DNA of 64,000 nt, from assembly GCF_900188445.1 (NCBI RefSeq), contig NZ_FZOR01000001.1, positions 545,825-609,824 on the forward strand, given 5' to 3'. Of this stretch, positions 18,563-26,835 are shown in pieces. The DNA is from Actinomadura meyerae (lineage in GTDB: Bacteria > Actinomycetota > Actinomycetes > Streptosporangiales > Streptosporangiaceae). Within the stretch, counting starts at the first letter, position 1. Each line of letters starts with the position of its first letter. A program made the position numbers and the translations under genes. The notes under the pieces were generated by a model. That model made no database searches and had not been told where the DNA came from. It saw only the letters and a list, made by a program, of their open reading frames with translations.

Positions 18563-18898
18563 TCAGCCGCTGTTGGAGATCTTCACCACCACCTGGTCCG
18601 CGGTGACCGACTGGACCGAGACGTTGAAGCCCTCGGCCTGCTCGCCGTCGCCGACCGGCACGGTGACCGTCTGGCCCGCCACCTTCAGGGTGACCATCTC
18701 ACCCTGCACCTTCACGAGTTCGGCCTTCACGCCGAGGATGGACGCGCTCGCCTCCACGCCGCGGTCGAAGGTCACCGTGCAGGAGTTGACGTCACAGGAG
18801 GTCTTGCTGTTCTCGCCGCCGCACGCGGCGAGGGCGCCGAGCGGCAGGAGCGCGAACGGGAGTACGGCCAGCTTCCGCCGGAGGGGAAAGGAGGTCAT
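18563..18898 (-). CDS. Small secreted lipoprotein
   Basis: This 111-residue protein has a basic start (MTSFPLRRK), a hydrophobic core and a lipobox LGALAAC, so Lgt should acylate Cys26 and place it on the outer face of the membrane. The mature part contains two further Cys (TSCDVNSCTVTF) that probably pair, and beta-rich sequence (GEMVTLKVAGQTVTVPVGDG). AAAGGAGG upstream is a near-perfect ribosome binding site. The function is unknown. Confidence 0.85.
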   Translation of the reverse strand: MTSFPLRRKLAVLPFALLPLGALAACGGENSKTSCDVNSCTVTFDRGVEASASILGVKAELVKVQGEMVTLKVAGQTVTVPVGDGEQAEGFNVSVQSVTADQVVVKISNSG

Positions 18899-19024
18899 GC
18901 CGGGGAGTCTAGGCGCGGCCCGGCCCGCCGCCGCCCTCCCGCAGGCGGATCCGCGAGGGCCGAATGTGGTACCGCACGGTGACGCGGCTGGATCTTCCCG
19001 GCCACCCCGTGCTTCGCTGGACGC

Positions 19025-19705
19025 GTGAGCACGGACAGTGACCCGCGCGCCGGCACCGGTGCCCCCGGCGCCGCGGCCGACGGGGGCGTGGCCGACGGCG
19101 CCGTGGCCGGGGATGTCCCGGTCGTCGGCCCGGTCGTGTGCGCCGCGCTGCGGATCGAGGCCCGCGCGGTGCGGCGCGGCCTCACCCGGACCCCGGTCGT
19201 GGTCGTCGGCTACCGGGCCCGCCGCGCCGCCCGCCTGCCCGGCGCCTGCGCCGCCCTGGTCACCGTCGGCTTCGGCGGCGCGCTCGACGAGCGGCTGCGG
19301 CCGGGCGACGTCCTCGTCGCCGACGAGATCCGCGGGCCCGGCGGCTCCGCGGTGCGGTGCAGCGCGCCCCGGCTGCTCGCCGGGGAGCTGATCCGGGACG
19401 GGCTGAGCGCCCAGGTCGGGCCGCTGGTCACGACCGACCGCGTCGTCCACGGCCGGCAGCGGGCCGTGCTCGCCGCGCAGGGCGCGCGCGCCGTCGACAT
19501 GGAGTCGGCCATCGTCGCGGCGCGGGCCGGCGGGCTGCCGGTCGCCGCGCTGCGCGTCATCGTGGACGGCCCCCGCCACCCCCTGTGGCATCCCGGCACG
19601 ATCGGCCGCGGGCTGGCCGCGCGGCGCGTCCTGGCCCGCACCGGGCCCGCGCTGGAGCGCTGGAGCGTCCTCCTGGTCCGCGGCGAGGACGCCGCCGGGC
19701 CGTGA
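19025..19705 (+). CDS. Nucleoside phosphorylase-like protein (hopanoid-type family)
   Basis: This 226-residue protein has the PNP/UDP phosphorylase fold. Seen are ALRIEARAVRRGL, the Gly-rich LVTVGFGGALDERLRPGDVLVADEIRGP, and the substrate-binding AVDMESAIVAARAGGLPVAALRVIVDG, where MES contacts the ribose. The sequence style is closest to the phosphorylase family linked with hopanoid synthesis (HpnG), which acts on adenosylhopane. No hopanoid genes are present in this window, so the substrate is uncertain. The first 32 residues are a low-complexity Ala/Gly/Asp segment not expected in the family. Confidence 0.75.
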   Translation: MSTDSDPRAGTGAPGAAADGGVADGAVAGDVPVVGPVVCAALRIEARAVRRGLTRTPVVVVGYRARRAARLPGACAALVTVGFGGALDERLRPGDVLVADEIRGPGGSAVRCSAPRLLAGELIRDGLSAQVGPLVTTDRVVHGRQRAVLAAQGARAVDMESAIVAARAGGLPVAALRVIVDGPRHPLWHPGTIGRGLAARRVLARTGPALERWSVLLVRGEDAAGP

Positions 19706-19706
19706 G

Positions 19707-19728
19707 CGGCCGGGCGTGGGCCCGGCCG
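19707..19728. terminator. Bidirectional hairpin terminator
   Basis: A perfect 9-bp stem, CGGCCGGGC (19707-19715) and GCCCGGCCG (19720-19728), has a GTGG loop. It begins just after the stop of the phosphorylase-like gene and faces the convergent lipoprotein gene. Confidence 0.65.
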
Positions 19729-19744
19729 AGGCGGCGGCGAACGG

Positions 19745-20215
19745 TCAGCCGTGCCCGCCCTCGTGCCCGCCCTCCTGCCCGGAGCCGTGGTGGTCGCCCT
19801 GGACGATCTTGCCGCCGAGGTCCTTGCGGAGCGACTCCAGCGTCGGCTTCTGGCTGACCGCCACCCAGCGCGCCCCGACCAGGTACCAGCCGCCCCACGG
19901 CTTGGCCTCCTCCAGCCAGGAGTGCATGCCCGCGTCGGTGGTGAAGCTGACCAGGACGAAGCGTCCCAGCGAGGTCTTGCAGTTCCCCTGCTCCAGGTCC
20001 TTGACCTTGCGCTGCCCGGTCACCTGGCAGTCCGTCTGCTGCGCGAGTTCCTGCAGGCTGGCGGGCTTGGCGGTCTTCTCGCCGGAGGCGTCCGATTTCG
20101 CCGAGCAGCCCGCCGCGAGCGGCAGCGCCAGCGCGGCGGCGCACAGCAGCGCCGCCCTTCCCCGCGGCGTCCTGCGGCGCGGTGTGATCGGGCGGGGGTG
20201 GTGTCGGGGACCCAT
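19745..20215 (-). CDS. Lipoprotein with His/Gly-rich C terminus
   Basis: This 156-residue predicted lipoprotein has a basic start, a hydrophobic segment and lipobox ALPLAAGC, then a globular domain with two Cys (QQTDCQVTGQRKVKDLEQGNCKTSLG). The last 16 residues read DHHGSGQEGGHEGGHG, a run of His and Gly that could bind transition metals. Two adjacent ATGs are possible (20221 and 20215). GGAGAGG ends 7 bases before the second but only 1 base before the first, so 20215 is chosen. The function is unknown. Confidence 0.8.
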   Translation of the reverse strand: MGPRHHPRPITPRRRTPRGRAALLCAAALALPLAAGCSAKSDASGEKTAKPASLQELAQQTDCQVTGQRKVKDLEQGNCKTSLGRFVLVSFTTDAGMHSWLEEAKPWGGWYLVGARWVAVSQKPTLESLRKDLGGKIVQGDHHGSGQEGGHEGGHG

Positions 20216-20367
20216 CGCCATTCCTCTCCGGGTGAGATGCGCGATTCGACGGAGCAATACGCATCGCGCCCCGGCGGGGTTCACCGGCGGCCCCGCGAAG
20301 TCCCCGAGGCCGTCCGGCGTCCGGCCCGCGCCGTCCGGCCCTGGCCGGCGGGCTCGGGTCCTCGGGT

Positions 20368-21624
20368 TCAGGTCATCAGGCGGGCGCCCGCCGCGGCGCG
20401 GACGCCGGGGTCCTCGGCGCCGTCCTGGTGCAGCCGGCGCAGCCGCAGCCCCGTATCGCGGGTGAGCGGCGCGGACCGGGCGGCCTCGGCGCGGACGCCG
20501 TCCTCGCAGTCCCACAGCCCCTCGACGGTGTAGGACTCGGCGGTGTGCGGGGCCGTTCTCGTCAACGCGGTCAGGATGCGGGGTCTCAGATAGGCGTAGG
20601 TCGACTCGGTCCAAGCGGTCTTCAGCAAGGGGACGGCCTCACCGGCGCGCAGCCGCCCCAGCCCCTCGATGGGACCCGCGGCGCCGCCCCACTCCCGCCG
20701 GGCGACGGCCCCTTGCAGCTCCTCCATCAGCAGCGGGATGTCCTGCCGGGTGCCGTACCGGGCGAGGATGCGCAGCCCGATGTCGGCGCAGCCGCCGCGC
20801 TCGGCCGCCCACGCCCGCGCCCGCGGCAGCGTCTCCGGGCCGTAGTCGCGCAGCGCCCGGCACACCGCGCCGCCGAACCGGCTCGGCCGCTGCGGCAGCA
20901 GCTCCTCGGCGAGGTCGAGCAGCGCCGGCGTCCGCCGCCGCCCCAGCTCGAAGATCGCCGCGATGGCGCCCTCGCCGCGCCGCCGGGCGAGCGCCAGCAG
21001 CTCGGCGTCGCTCTGCGCGTCCCGGCCGGGGCCCGCGGCCATCGCGCGGCGCGCCGCCCGGCCCGCCGCCCGCTGCCGCTCCAGCGCCGCGGCCACCCGC
21101 GGCTGCCGCGCCGCCCACGCCTCGATCACCGGGTTGCGCCCGGCGGGCACCAGCATCTCCAGGTCGGCGTCGTCGCAGCGCGCCGCCACCAGCTCGTCCA
21201 GGCCGTCCGTCAGCGATGGGTCCTCGAGGTCGATCAGCTCCGTCACCGCGTCGAACCACTGCGCGCCCTCCTCGGCGTACCGCCGCAGCGGCGCCGCCGC
21301 CTCGCGCCGGCTCAGCCGCACCAGGTCCGCGAGGACGCCGAGCGCGAGGTCCACCCGCCATTCGTCGGGGTCGGTATGGTCCGCGGGGTCGAACAGATGC
21401 TCGGCCACCGGCCCCGCCGGCAACTCCAGATCCACCATCAACCGGGCGTAGTACAGCCGCCGCGACTCGCACTGGCGGTCCCAGCGCGGATCCGACCGGA
21501 CGCAGTCGTAGACGTACTCGCCCGCGCCGGGCCTGTCCGCCGCGCGCCGCGCGGCCCTCCCGAGCCCCCGCTGCAGCTGACCGCGCAGCGTGCCCGCCGA
21601 TTCCAACACGACCTCGTTGCTCAC
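20368..21624 (-). CDS. HEAT-repeat-like cytoplasmic protein
   Basis: This all-helical protein of 418 residues has Ala/Arg/Leu-rich helix pairs along its length. In the C-terminal half the repeats are clearer (ILARYGTRQDIPLLMEELQ..., GLGRLRAGEAVPLLKTAWTESTYAYLRPRILTALTRTAP), like HEAT or PBS-lyase repeats. No enzyme motif is seen; a scaffold or binding role is likely. I use the GTG at 21624 (MSNEVVLES); an ATG at 21660 would add 12 residues of no clear homology. The gene stands alone on the minus strand downstream of the ABC exporter. Confidence 0.75.
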   Translation of the reverse strand: MSNEVVLESAGTLRGQLQRGLGRAARRAADRPGAGEYVYDCVRSDPRWDRQCESRRLYYARLMVDLELPAGPVAEHLFDPADHTDPDEWRVDLALGVLADLVRLSRREAAAPLRRYAEEGAQWFDAVTELIDLEDPSLTDGLDELVAARCDDADLEMLVPAGRNPVIEAWAARQPRVAAALERQRAAGRAARRAMAAGPGRDAQSDAELLALARRRGEGAIAAIFELGRRRTPALLDLAEELLPQRPSRFGGAVCRALRDYGPETLPRARAWAAERGGCADIGLRILARYGTRQDIPLLMEELQGAVARREWGGAAGPIEGLGRLRAGEAVPLLKTAWTESTYAYLRPRILTALTRTAPHTAESYTVEGLWDCEDGVRAEAARSAPLTRDTGLRLRRLHQDGAEDPGVRAAAGARLMT

Positions 21625-21699
21625 CCCGTCAGAATGCGCACTGGACCAGATATCGGGCAAGTGCTTTACCCCAGGTCGGTCCGGTCCTCATGGCGCTTC

Positions 21700-23481
21700 T
21701 CACAGCGACCGCTGCGCGATCCAGGACGCGTGCAGGTCGGCGTAGACCCCCGGACGCGCCACCAGCTCGGCGTGCGGGCCGCGCTGGACGATCCGCCCGG
21801 CCTCGAAGACGATCACCTCGTCGGCCGCCTCGGCGGTCGACAGCCGGTGCGCGATGGCGATCGCCGTCCGGCCGCGGGTGACGCCGTCCAGGGCCCGCTG
21901 GATGCGGACCTCCGTCGCCGGGTCCACCGCCGAGGTCGCCTCGTCCAGCACGAGCAGGTCCGGGTCGGCGATGTAGGCGCGGGCCAGCGCGACGAGCTGC
22001 CGCTCCCCGGCCGACAGCGACTCGCCGCGCTGCCCCACCGGGGTGGCGAGCCCGCGCGGCAGGCCGTCCAGCCAGTCGGCGAGGCCCAGCTCGGTGAGCG
22101 CGCGGGCGAGGTCCTCGTCGGAGGCGTCCGGCCGCCCGTACCTGATGTTGTCGGCGAGGGACGCGTCGAACAGGAACCCGTCCTGCGGCACCATGACGAT
22201 CCGCTCGCGCAGCGAGGAGAACCGGACCCGGTCCAGCGGCACGCCGTCCACCAGGATCCGGCCCGAGACCGGGTCCATGAGCCGGGTGAGGAGCTTGGCG
22301 AACGTGGTCTTGCCGGAGCCGGTCTGCCCGACGACCGCGATCCGGCTGCGCGGCGCGATCTCGGCGTCCACCCCGTGCAGCACGGGCGGGCCGCCCGGAT
22401 AGGCGAACCCGACCGACTCGAACCGCACCTCGATCGGCCCGCGCGGCAGCGTCTCGCCCGCCTCGCCGGGGTCGGCGACGTCCGGCTCGGTGTCCAGCAC
22501 GCCGAGGACCCGCCGCCAGCCCGCGATCGCGTTCTGCGCCTCGTTCAGCACCTCGGTGGCCGTCTGCATCGGGCTGACGAACAGCGTCACCAGGAACAGG
22601 AACGCGACCAGCTCGCCCGCCGACACCTCCCCGGCGACGCCGAGCAGCGTCCCGGCGATGACGACGGCCGCGGTCGCCAGCGCCGCGACCAGCTCGCTGA
22701 CGGGGAAGGTCAGCGCGACCATCGCCTGCGCGCGGGTCTGCGCCGACCGGTAGGACTCGACGGTCTCGTCCACCCGGCGGCCGGTGCGCTCCTCCGCCGC
22801 GTACGCGCGGATCACCGGGGCGCCGACGACCGACTCGCCGACCGCGGCCAGCAGGTCGCCCATCCGCTCCCGCACCCGGAAGTAGGCCGCCGAGAGGATC
22901 TTCTGGAAGCGCCGCAGGGCGAACGCCAGCGGCAGGAACGCCACCCACACCAGCAGCGCCAGCTGCCAGGAGTAGACCAGCATCAGCACGCTCGCCACGA
23001 GCAGCTGCCCGATCGAGACGATGAACATCAGCCCGCCGGACTGCATGAACTGGCTGATCTGGTCGACGTCGCTCGTCACCCGCGACACGAGTGCGCCCCG
23101 CCGCTCCCCGCTCTGGGTGAGCATCGACAGGTCGTGGACGTGCCGGAACGCCTTCACCCGCAGCCCCGCCAGGCCGCCCTCGGACGTCTTGTAGAGCCGC
23201 ACGTTCATCAGGTACGCGCACACCGCGGTCACCAGGACGGCCGCCGCGCACAGCAGCACGGCCGTCCGGATGAAGGCGATGTCGGGGCCGCCGGGGCGCC
23301 CGATGCCCTTGTCGATCGTCTGCTGCACGGCGATGGGCACCACCACCCGCCCCGCCGTCGACACCAGCGCGAGCAGCAGCGTGCCCGCCAGGCCCGCCCG
23401 GAACTCCGGGCTCAGCCGCAGCCCCCGCCTCAGCGTGCTGATCGCGCCCTCGGTGGTCGCCGCGCCGTCAAGGACCGTCAT
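21700..23481 (-). CDS. ABC exporter subunit, consensus ATPase site
   Basis: This 593-residue half-transporter has an N-terminal six-helix export domain (type IV ABC exporter) and a C-terminal ATPase domain. The nucleotide-binding motifs are Walker A VVGQTGSGKTT, Q-loop VPQDGFLFD, signature LSAGERQ (a departure from LSGGQ), Walker B LLVLDEATSAVD with the catalytic Glu, and the H-loop His in IAIAHRLST. Its ATG overlaps the upstream partner's stop by 4 bases, so the two form a heterodimer. The substrate is unknown; such pairs export drugs, lipids or peptides. Confidence 0.93.
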   Translation of the reverse strand: MTVLDGAATTEGAISTLRRGLRLSPEFRAGLAGTLLLALVSTAGRVVVPIAVQQTIDKGIGRPGGPDIAFIRTAVLLCAAAVLVTAVCAYLMNVRLYKTSEGGLAGLRVKAFRHVHDLSMLTQSGERRGALVSRVTSDVDQISQFMQSGGLMFIVSIGQLLVASVLMLVYSWQLALLVWVAFLPLAFALRRFQKILSAAYFRVRERMGDLLAAVGESVVGAPVIRAYAAEERTGRRVDETVESYRSAQTRAQAMVALTFPVSELVAALATAAVVIAGTLLGVAGEVSAGELVAFLFLVTLFVSPMQTATEVLNEAQNAIAGWRRVLGVLDTEPDVADPGEAGETLPRGPIEVRFESVGFAYPGGPPVLHGVDAEIAPRSRIAVVGQTGSGKTTFAKLLTRLMDPVSGRILVDGVPLDRVRFSSLRERIVMVPQDGFLFDASLADNIRYGRPDASDEDLARALTELGLADWLDGLPRGLATPVGQRGESLSAGERQLVALARAYIADPDLLVLDEATSAVDPATEVRIQRALDGVTRGRTAIAIAHRLSTAEAADEVIVFEAGRIVQRGPHAELVARPGVYADLHASWIAQRSL

Positions 23482-25394
23482 GCCAGTGCCTCCTCGCCGC
23501 CCTCGACGGCCTCCTGCTCGGCCTGCTCGGCCTCCTGTTCGGCCTCGGCCCGCTCGTAGGCGTTCACGAGGTCGGCGTAGCCCGCCGAGCGCTCCAGCAG
23601 CTCGGCGTGGGCGCCGCGCGCGACGACGCGGCCGTGCTCCATGTAGACGACCTCGTCGGCCAGCGCGATCGTCGCCTTGCGGTAGGCGACGACCACGACG
23701 GTCGCGCCGCCCGCCTCGCCCGACTGCGCCTCCCGCAGGCTCTGCAGGATGCGCGCCTCCACCTGCGGGTCGACGCTGGAGGTCGCGTCGTCCAGGACGA
23801 GCAGCCGGGGCCGCCGCACCAGCGCGCGCGCCAGCGCGAGCCGCTGCCGCTGCCCGCCCGACAGCGTCGCCCCCCGCTCGCCCACCTTCGTGTCGAGCCC
23901 GTCGGCGAGGGCCGCGACGAACCCCTCGGCCTGGGCGAGGCGCAGCGCCTCCCAGACCCGCTCGTCGGGGACGTCGAGGCCGAGCGTCACGTTGCCGCGC
24001 ACGGTGTCGTCGAACAGGAACGTCTGCTGCGGGACGAGCGCCGCCGTCTCCGCGACCCCGCCGCGCCGCACGTCGCGCAGGTCGACGCCGTCCAGCAGGA
24101 CCGAGCCGTCGGCCGGGTCGACCAGCCGCACCAGCAGCGAGGTCAGCGTGGACTTGCCGGAGCCCGTCGGGCCGACCACCGCGATCGTCCGCCCCGGGGA
24201 CGCGGCGAACGACACGTCGTGCAGGATGTGCCGCCCGGAACCCCCGCCGCCCTCCTCGCCGCCCTCCTCGCCGTCCGCCGCGCCGTCCTCCTCGCCGTCC
24301 TCCTCGTAGGCGAAGCGGACCTCGCGGACCTCCAGATCGGTCGCCTTGCCGCCGTTCCCGTCCAGCGCGTCCTCCCCGAACGGCAGGGAGCCGGTCGCGT
24401 CCAGCACGTGGCGGACCCGCTTCCAGCCGACGACGCTGCGCGGCACCTCGCCGAGCACCCAGCCGAGCGCCCGGACCGGCCACGACAGCAGCGTGAACAG
24501 GTAGGCCGCGTTCACCAGGTCGCCCGGCGACATCGCGCCGGCCTCCAGCCGCAGCGACCCGATCAGCAGGACGGCGAGGACGCCGAGGTTCGGCAGCGCC
24601 TCCAGCACCGGGTCGAACAGCCCGCGGATGCGGCCCACCGCGATGTTGGCGTCCCGCAGCTCCTCCGCCCGCTCCCGGAACCGCGCCGTCTCGGCCGCCT
24701 CCCGGCCGAGCGTCTTGACGACCAGGCCGCCCTCGAAGCTCTCGTGCGCCACCTCGCTGACCTCCGCGCGCAGCTGCTGCGCGCGGGTCGCGACCGGCGA
24801 CAGCCGCCGCTGGTACACCACGTTGATCAGCGCGACGGCGGGGAAGACCAGGAAGCCGACCGCCGCCACCACCACGTCCGTCACCAGGATCGACACCGCG
24901 GCGATCAGCAGCATGAACACCACGCCCACCGCCATCGGCAGCGGCGCGATCGGCGCCCACACCGCCTCGACGTCGGCGTTGGCGTTCGACAGCAGCTGCC
25001 CGGTCGGGTGCCGGTGGTGCCAGGCCAGCGGCAGCCGCAGGTACTGCCGGGTCACCGCGCGGCGGTAGGACGCCTGCATCCGGTACTGCATGAGGCCCGC
25101 GTAGAAGCGCCGGCCGGCGACGCCGAGCGCCTTCAGCAGCGCCACACCCATGATCAGCGCGGCGGCGCCCGCCAGCGCCCCGGCGGTCGTGTCCCCGGAC
25201 TCGAAGGCGGGCAGGACGACGTGCTCGGTCGCCCAGCCCAGCACCTTCGCCGTCGCCACGGTCATCGCCGCGTACAGGGCGCTCGCGGCCACCGACGCCG
25301 CGAAGACCCGGGGCTCGGCCTTGACCGCGACCCACAGCACGCCCATGCCCTCCCTGAGCACGTGTGGGCTGACGCGTCTGGACGCAGGGGGCAC
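23478..25394 (-). CDS. ABC exporter subunit, degenerate ATPase site
   Basis: This 638-residue first half of a heterodimeric ABC exporter has six membrane helices followed by an ATPase domain. Walker A is VVGPTGSGKST and the signature is canonical LSGGQRQR. The Walker B is LLVLDDATSSVD, with Asp replacing the catalytic Glu, and the H-loop position reads VVVVAYRKAT, with Tyr replacing His. Between the two domains lies an acidic Glu/Asp/Gly run (GEEDGAADGEEGGEEGGGG), and the C terminus is Glu/Ala-rich. The GTG at 25394 has GAGGAG 8 bases upstream; longer in-frame starts lack this. Confidence 0.92.
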   Translation of the reverse strand: MPPASRRVSPHVLREGMGVLWVAVKAEPRVFAASVAASALYAAMTVATAKVLGWATEHVVLPAFESGDTTAGALAGAAALIMGVALLKALGVAGRRFYAGLMQYRMQASYRRAVTRQYLRLPLAWHHRHPTGQLLSNANADVEAVWAPIAPLPMAVGVVFMLLIAAVSILVTDVVVAAVGFLVFPAVALINVVYQRRLSPVATRAQQLRAEVSEVAHESFEGGLVVKTLGREAAETARFRERAEELRDANIAVGRIRGLFDPVLEALPNLGVLAVLLIGSLRLEAGAMSPGDLVNAAYLFTLLSWPVRALGWVLGEVPRSVVGWKRVRHVLDATGSLPFGEDALDGNGGKATDLEVREVRFAYEEDGEEDGAADGEEGGEEGGGGSGRHILHDVSFAASPGRTIAVVGPTGSGKSTLTSLLVRLVDPADGSVLLDGVDLRDVRRGGVAETAALVPQQTFLFDDTVRGNVTLGLDVPDERVWEALRLAQAEGFVAALADGLDTKVGERGATLSGGQRQRLALARALVRRPRLLVLDDATSSVDPQVEARILQSLREAQSGEAGGATVVVVAYRKATIALADEVVYMEHGRVVARGAHAELLERSAGYADLVNAYERAEAEQEAEQAEQEAVEGGEEALA

Positions 25395-25520
25395 GGCGAC
25401 TCCTCGATCACGGCGGGCGCCCGGGACTCCGCCCCGGCGACCGGGGCGCGGGGGATCTCCGGGCCTGCACATGCCTACCATCCGGCCGCGGTGCTTATTC
25501 CCGGCCGGGCCCGCACCGCC

Positions 25521-25526
25521 TACGAT
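25521..25526 (+). promoter_or_regulatory. Leaderless -10 box for the TIGR03085-like gene
   Basis: TACGAT ends 6 bases before the ATG at 25533. Confidence 0.5.
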
Positions 25527-25532
25527 CAAGGG

Positions 25533-26231
25533 ATGAGCGCATCCGAGGGCCGCCCGGCCGCGGGCCCGGCCGAGCCCGGCGCGGACGCCCCCGGGCCCGT
25601 CCGGCGCGAGCGCCTGCTGCTGGCCGGCGCGCTGGCCGACGCGGGGCCCGACGCCCCCACCAGGTGCGGCGGCTGGACCGCCCGCGACCTGGCCGCGCAC
25701 CTGGTCGTCCGCGAGGACCGGCCGGACGCCGCGCCCGGGATCCTGCTGCCCCCGCTGGCCTTCTACACCGAGCGCGTCCGGCGCCGCACCGCGCGCGCCG
25801 TCCCGTTCGACCGGCTGGTCGAACGCTTTCGGGACGGACCGGCGAAGTTCTCCCCGTACGCGCTTCCGGGAGTCGACAAAAACGCGAACGGTGTCGAGTT
25901 CTTTGTTCACCATGAGGACGTCCTGCGTGCGCGCCCCGACTGGGAGCCCCGGGAGATCTCGCCGGAACTCGAGGAAGTGCTCTGGCGACGGATAAAAATT
26001 GCCCGCTTTGTCCTAAGAAAAGTTCAGGTCGAGGTAACGCTGGTGCAACCCGACGGGCGCAGCCTGCGGGTGCCCGGCCGGGGCCGTGACGCCCGCGGAG
26101 CCGTGCGCGTGCACGGCCCGGTCGGTGAACTCGTCCTCTGGGCACTGGGCCGCCGGGACGTCGCGGACGTCCGCCTCACCGGGGCCACGGAGGCTGTCAA
26201 GAGCCTGACCGAGACCGGTTGGAGTCTTTAA
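25533..26231 (+). CDS. TIGR03085-family metal-binding protein (DinB/mycothiol-dependent-like)
   Basis: This 232-residue protein has a four-helix DinB/maleylpyruvate-isomerase-type fold. Conserved features are RRERLLLAGALADAGPDAPTRCGGWTARDLAAHLVVREDRPDAA (with the His that binds metal) and GVEFFVHHEDVLRARPDW, which holds two more His. A C-terminal domain (VEVTLVQPDGRSLRVPGRG... GELVLWALGRRDVADVRLTG) follows. The reaction is not known; relatives use mycothiol as cofactor. The stretch 25980-26040 is AT-richer than its surroundings (ATAAAAATTGCCCGC). A leaderless-type promoter precedes it. Confidence 0.88.
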   Translation: MSASEGRPAAGPAEPGADAPGPVRRERLLLAGALADAGPDAPTRCGGWTARDLAAHLVVREDRPDAAPGILLPPLAFYTERVRRRTARAVPFDRLVERFRDGPAKFSPYALPGVDKNANGVEFFVHHEDVLRARPDWEPREISPELEEVLWRRIKIARFVLRKVQVEVTLVQPDGRSLRVPGRGRDARGAVRVHGPVGELVLWALGRRDVADVRLTGATEAVKSLTETGWSL

Positions 26232-26308
26232 CGGGCAGGTAACGGCAGGGTTCGCCGAGAGGAGAATCGCGTCCCTTGCGGCTCCTCCGCTTTACGCGGA
26301 ACCGGTGA

Positions 26309-26314
26309 TACTGT
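26309..26314 (+). promoter_or_regulatory. -10 box for the cold-shock gene transcript
   Basis: TACTGT is the best -10 box in the 247-base gap before csp. A start near 26321 would give a leader of about 160 bases, similar in length to known cold-shock gene leaders. No good -35 is visible. Confidence 0.4.
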
Positions 26315-26352
26315 GGGGCGGTCGGTTGCAGTCGTGGTTCTCGATCGTGCAG

Positions 26353-26390
26353 ACGCCCGCGGACTGATGGCAGCGGGCGTTTTGGCTTTT
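26353..26390 (+). promoter_or_regulatory. Terminator-like hairpin inside the csp leader
   Basis: ACGCCCGC (26353-26360) pairs with GCGGGCGT (26373-26380) across a 12-base loop, followed at once by TTTGGCTTTT. This is a good intrinsic terminator, placed about 30 bases after the likely transcription start and about 90 bases before the csp ATG. Confidence 0.6.
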
Positions 26391-26478
26391 CCGGGACCGT
26401 ACGGGGGGCGAGAGCGTTCCGCAGCGACCGCACGGGCCCGCGAGGTGTGGGCCCAGGTTTTGCCGCAAGGAGAAAGAC

Positions 26479-26685
26479 ATGCCCCAGCAGGGCACCGTGA
26501 AGTGGTTCAACGCCGAGAAGGGCTTCGGGTTCATCGCCGTCGACGGCGGCGGGCCGGACGTCTTCGTGCACTACTCGGCTATCCAGACCTCCGGATACCG
26601 CACGCTGGACGAGAACCAGCGCGTCCAGTTCGAGGTGACGCAGGGTAACCGGGGTCCGCAGGCCGACCAGGTCGTCCCCCTGTAA
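26479..26685 (+). CDS. Cold-shock protein (CspA family)
   Basis: This 68-residue single cold-shock domain acts as an RNA/DNA chaperone. Both nucleic-acid-binding motifs are present: KGFGFI (RNP1) and VFVHYSAI (RNP2). The opening [24 protein letters not shown] and the close [13 protein letters not shown] are typical of the actinobacterial form. AAGGAGA 7 bases before the ATG is a strong ribosome binding site. It is a single-gene transcript bounded by the leader hairpin upstream and a strong terminator downstream. Confidence 0.97.
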   Translation: MPQQGTVKWFNAEKGFGFIAVDGGGPDVFVHYSAIQTSGYRTLDENQRVQFEVTQGNRGPQADQVVPL

Positions 26686-26703
26686 CACCCGCAGTCGTAC
26701 GTC

Positions 26704-26737
26704 GGGGCCCGCTCCCTCCGCCAGGGGAGCGGGCCCC
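26704..26737 (+). terminator. Strong csp terminator
   Basis: A perfect 13-bp stem, GGGGCCCGCTCCC (26704-26716) and GGGAGCGGGCCCC (26725-26737), has an 8-base loop and is followed by TTCGTCTTC. Confidence 0.85.
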
Positions 26738-26822
26738 TTCGTCTTCACCGGGCTCGTTCCGGGCGGGCCCGTTCCGGGCGGGCCGGCTCGTCGGGCGAGG
26801 TCGGCGGCCGGTAGCGCTGCAA

Positions 26823-26828
26823 TAAACT
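26823..26828 (+). promoter_or_regulatory. Leaderless -10 box for hisI
   Basis: TAAACT ends 7 bases before the ATG at 26836. Confidence 0.55.
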
Positions 26829-26835
26829 CTCGGCC

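Noticed and set aside
20428..23559. 1,043-codon plus-strand open frame opposite the HEAT-like and ABC genes
   Set aside because: Gln/Arg/Pro-rich shadow; the minus-strand genes carry clear motifs.
24226..24310. Frameshift or junction in the first ABC subunit
   Set aside because: The acidic Glu/Gly run is in frame, joins a complete membrane domain to a complete ATPase domain, and shows no stop or motif loss at the join.
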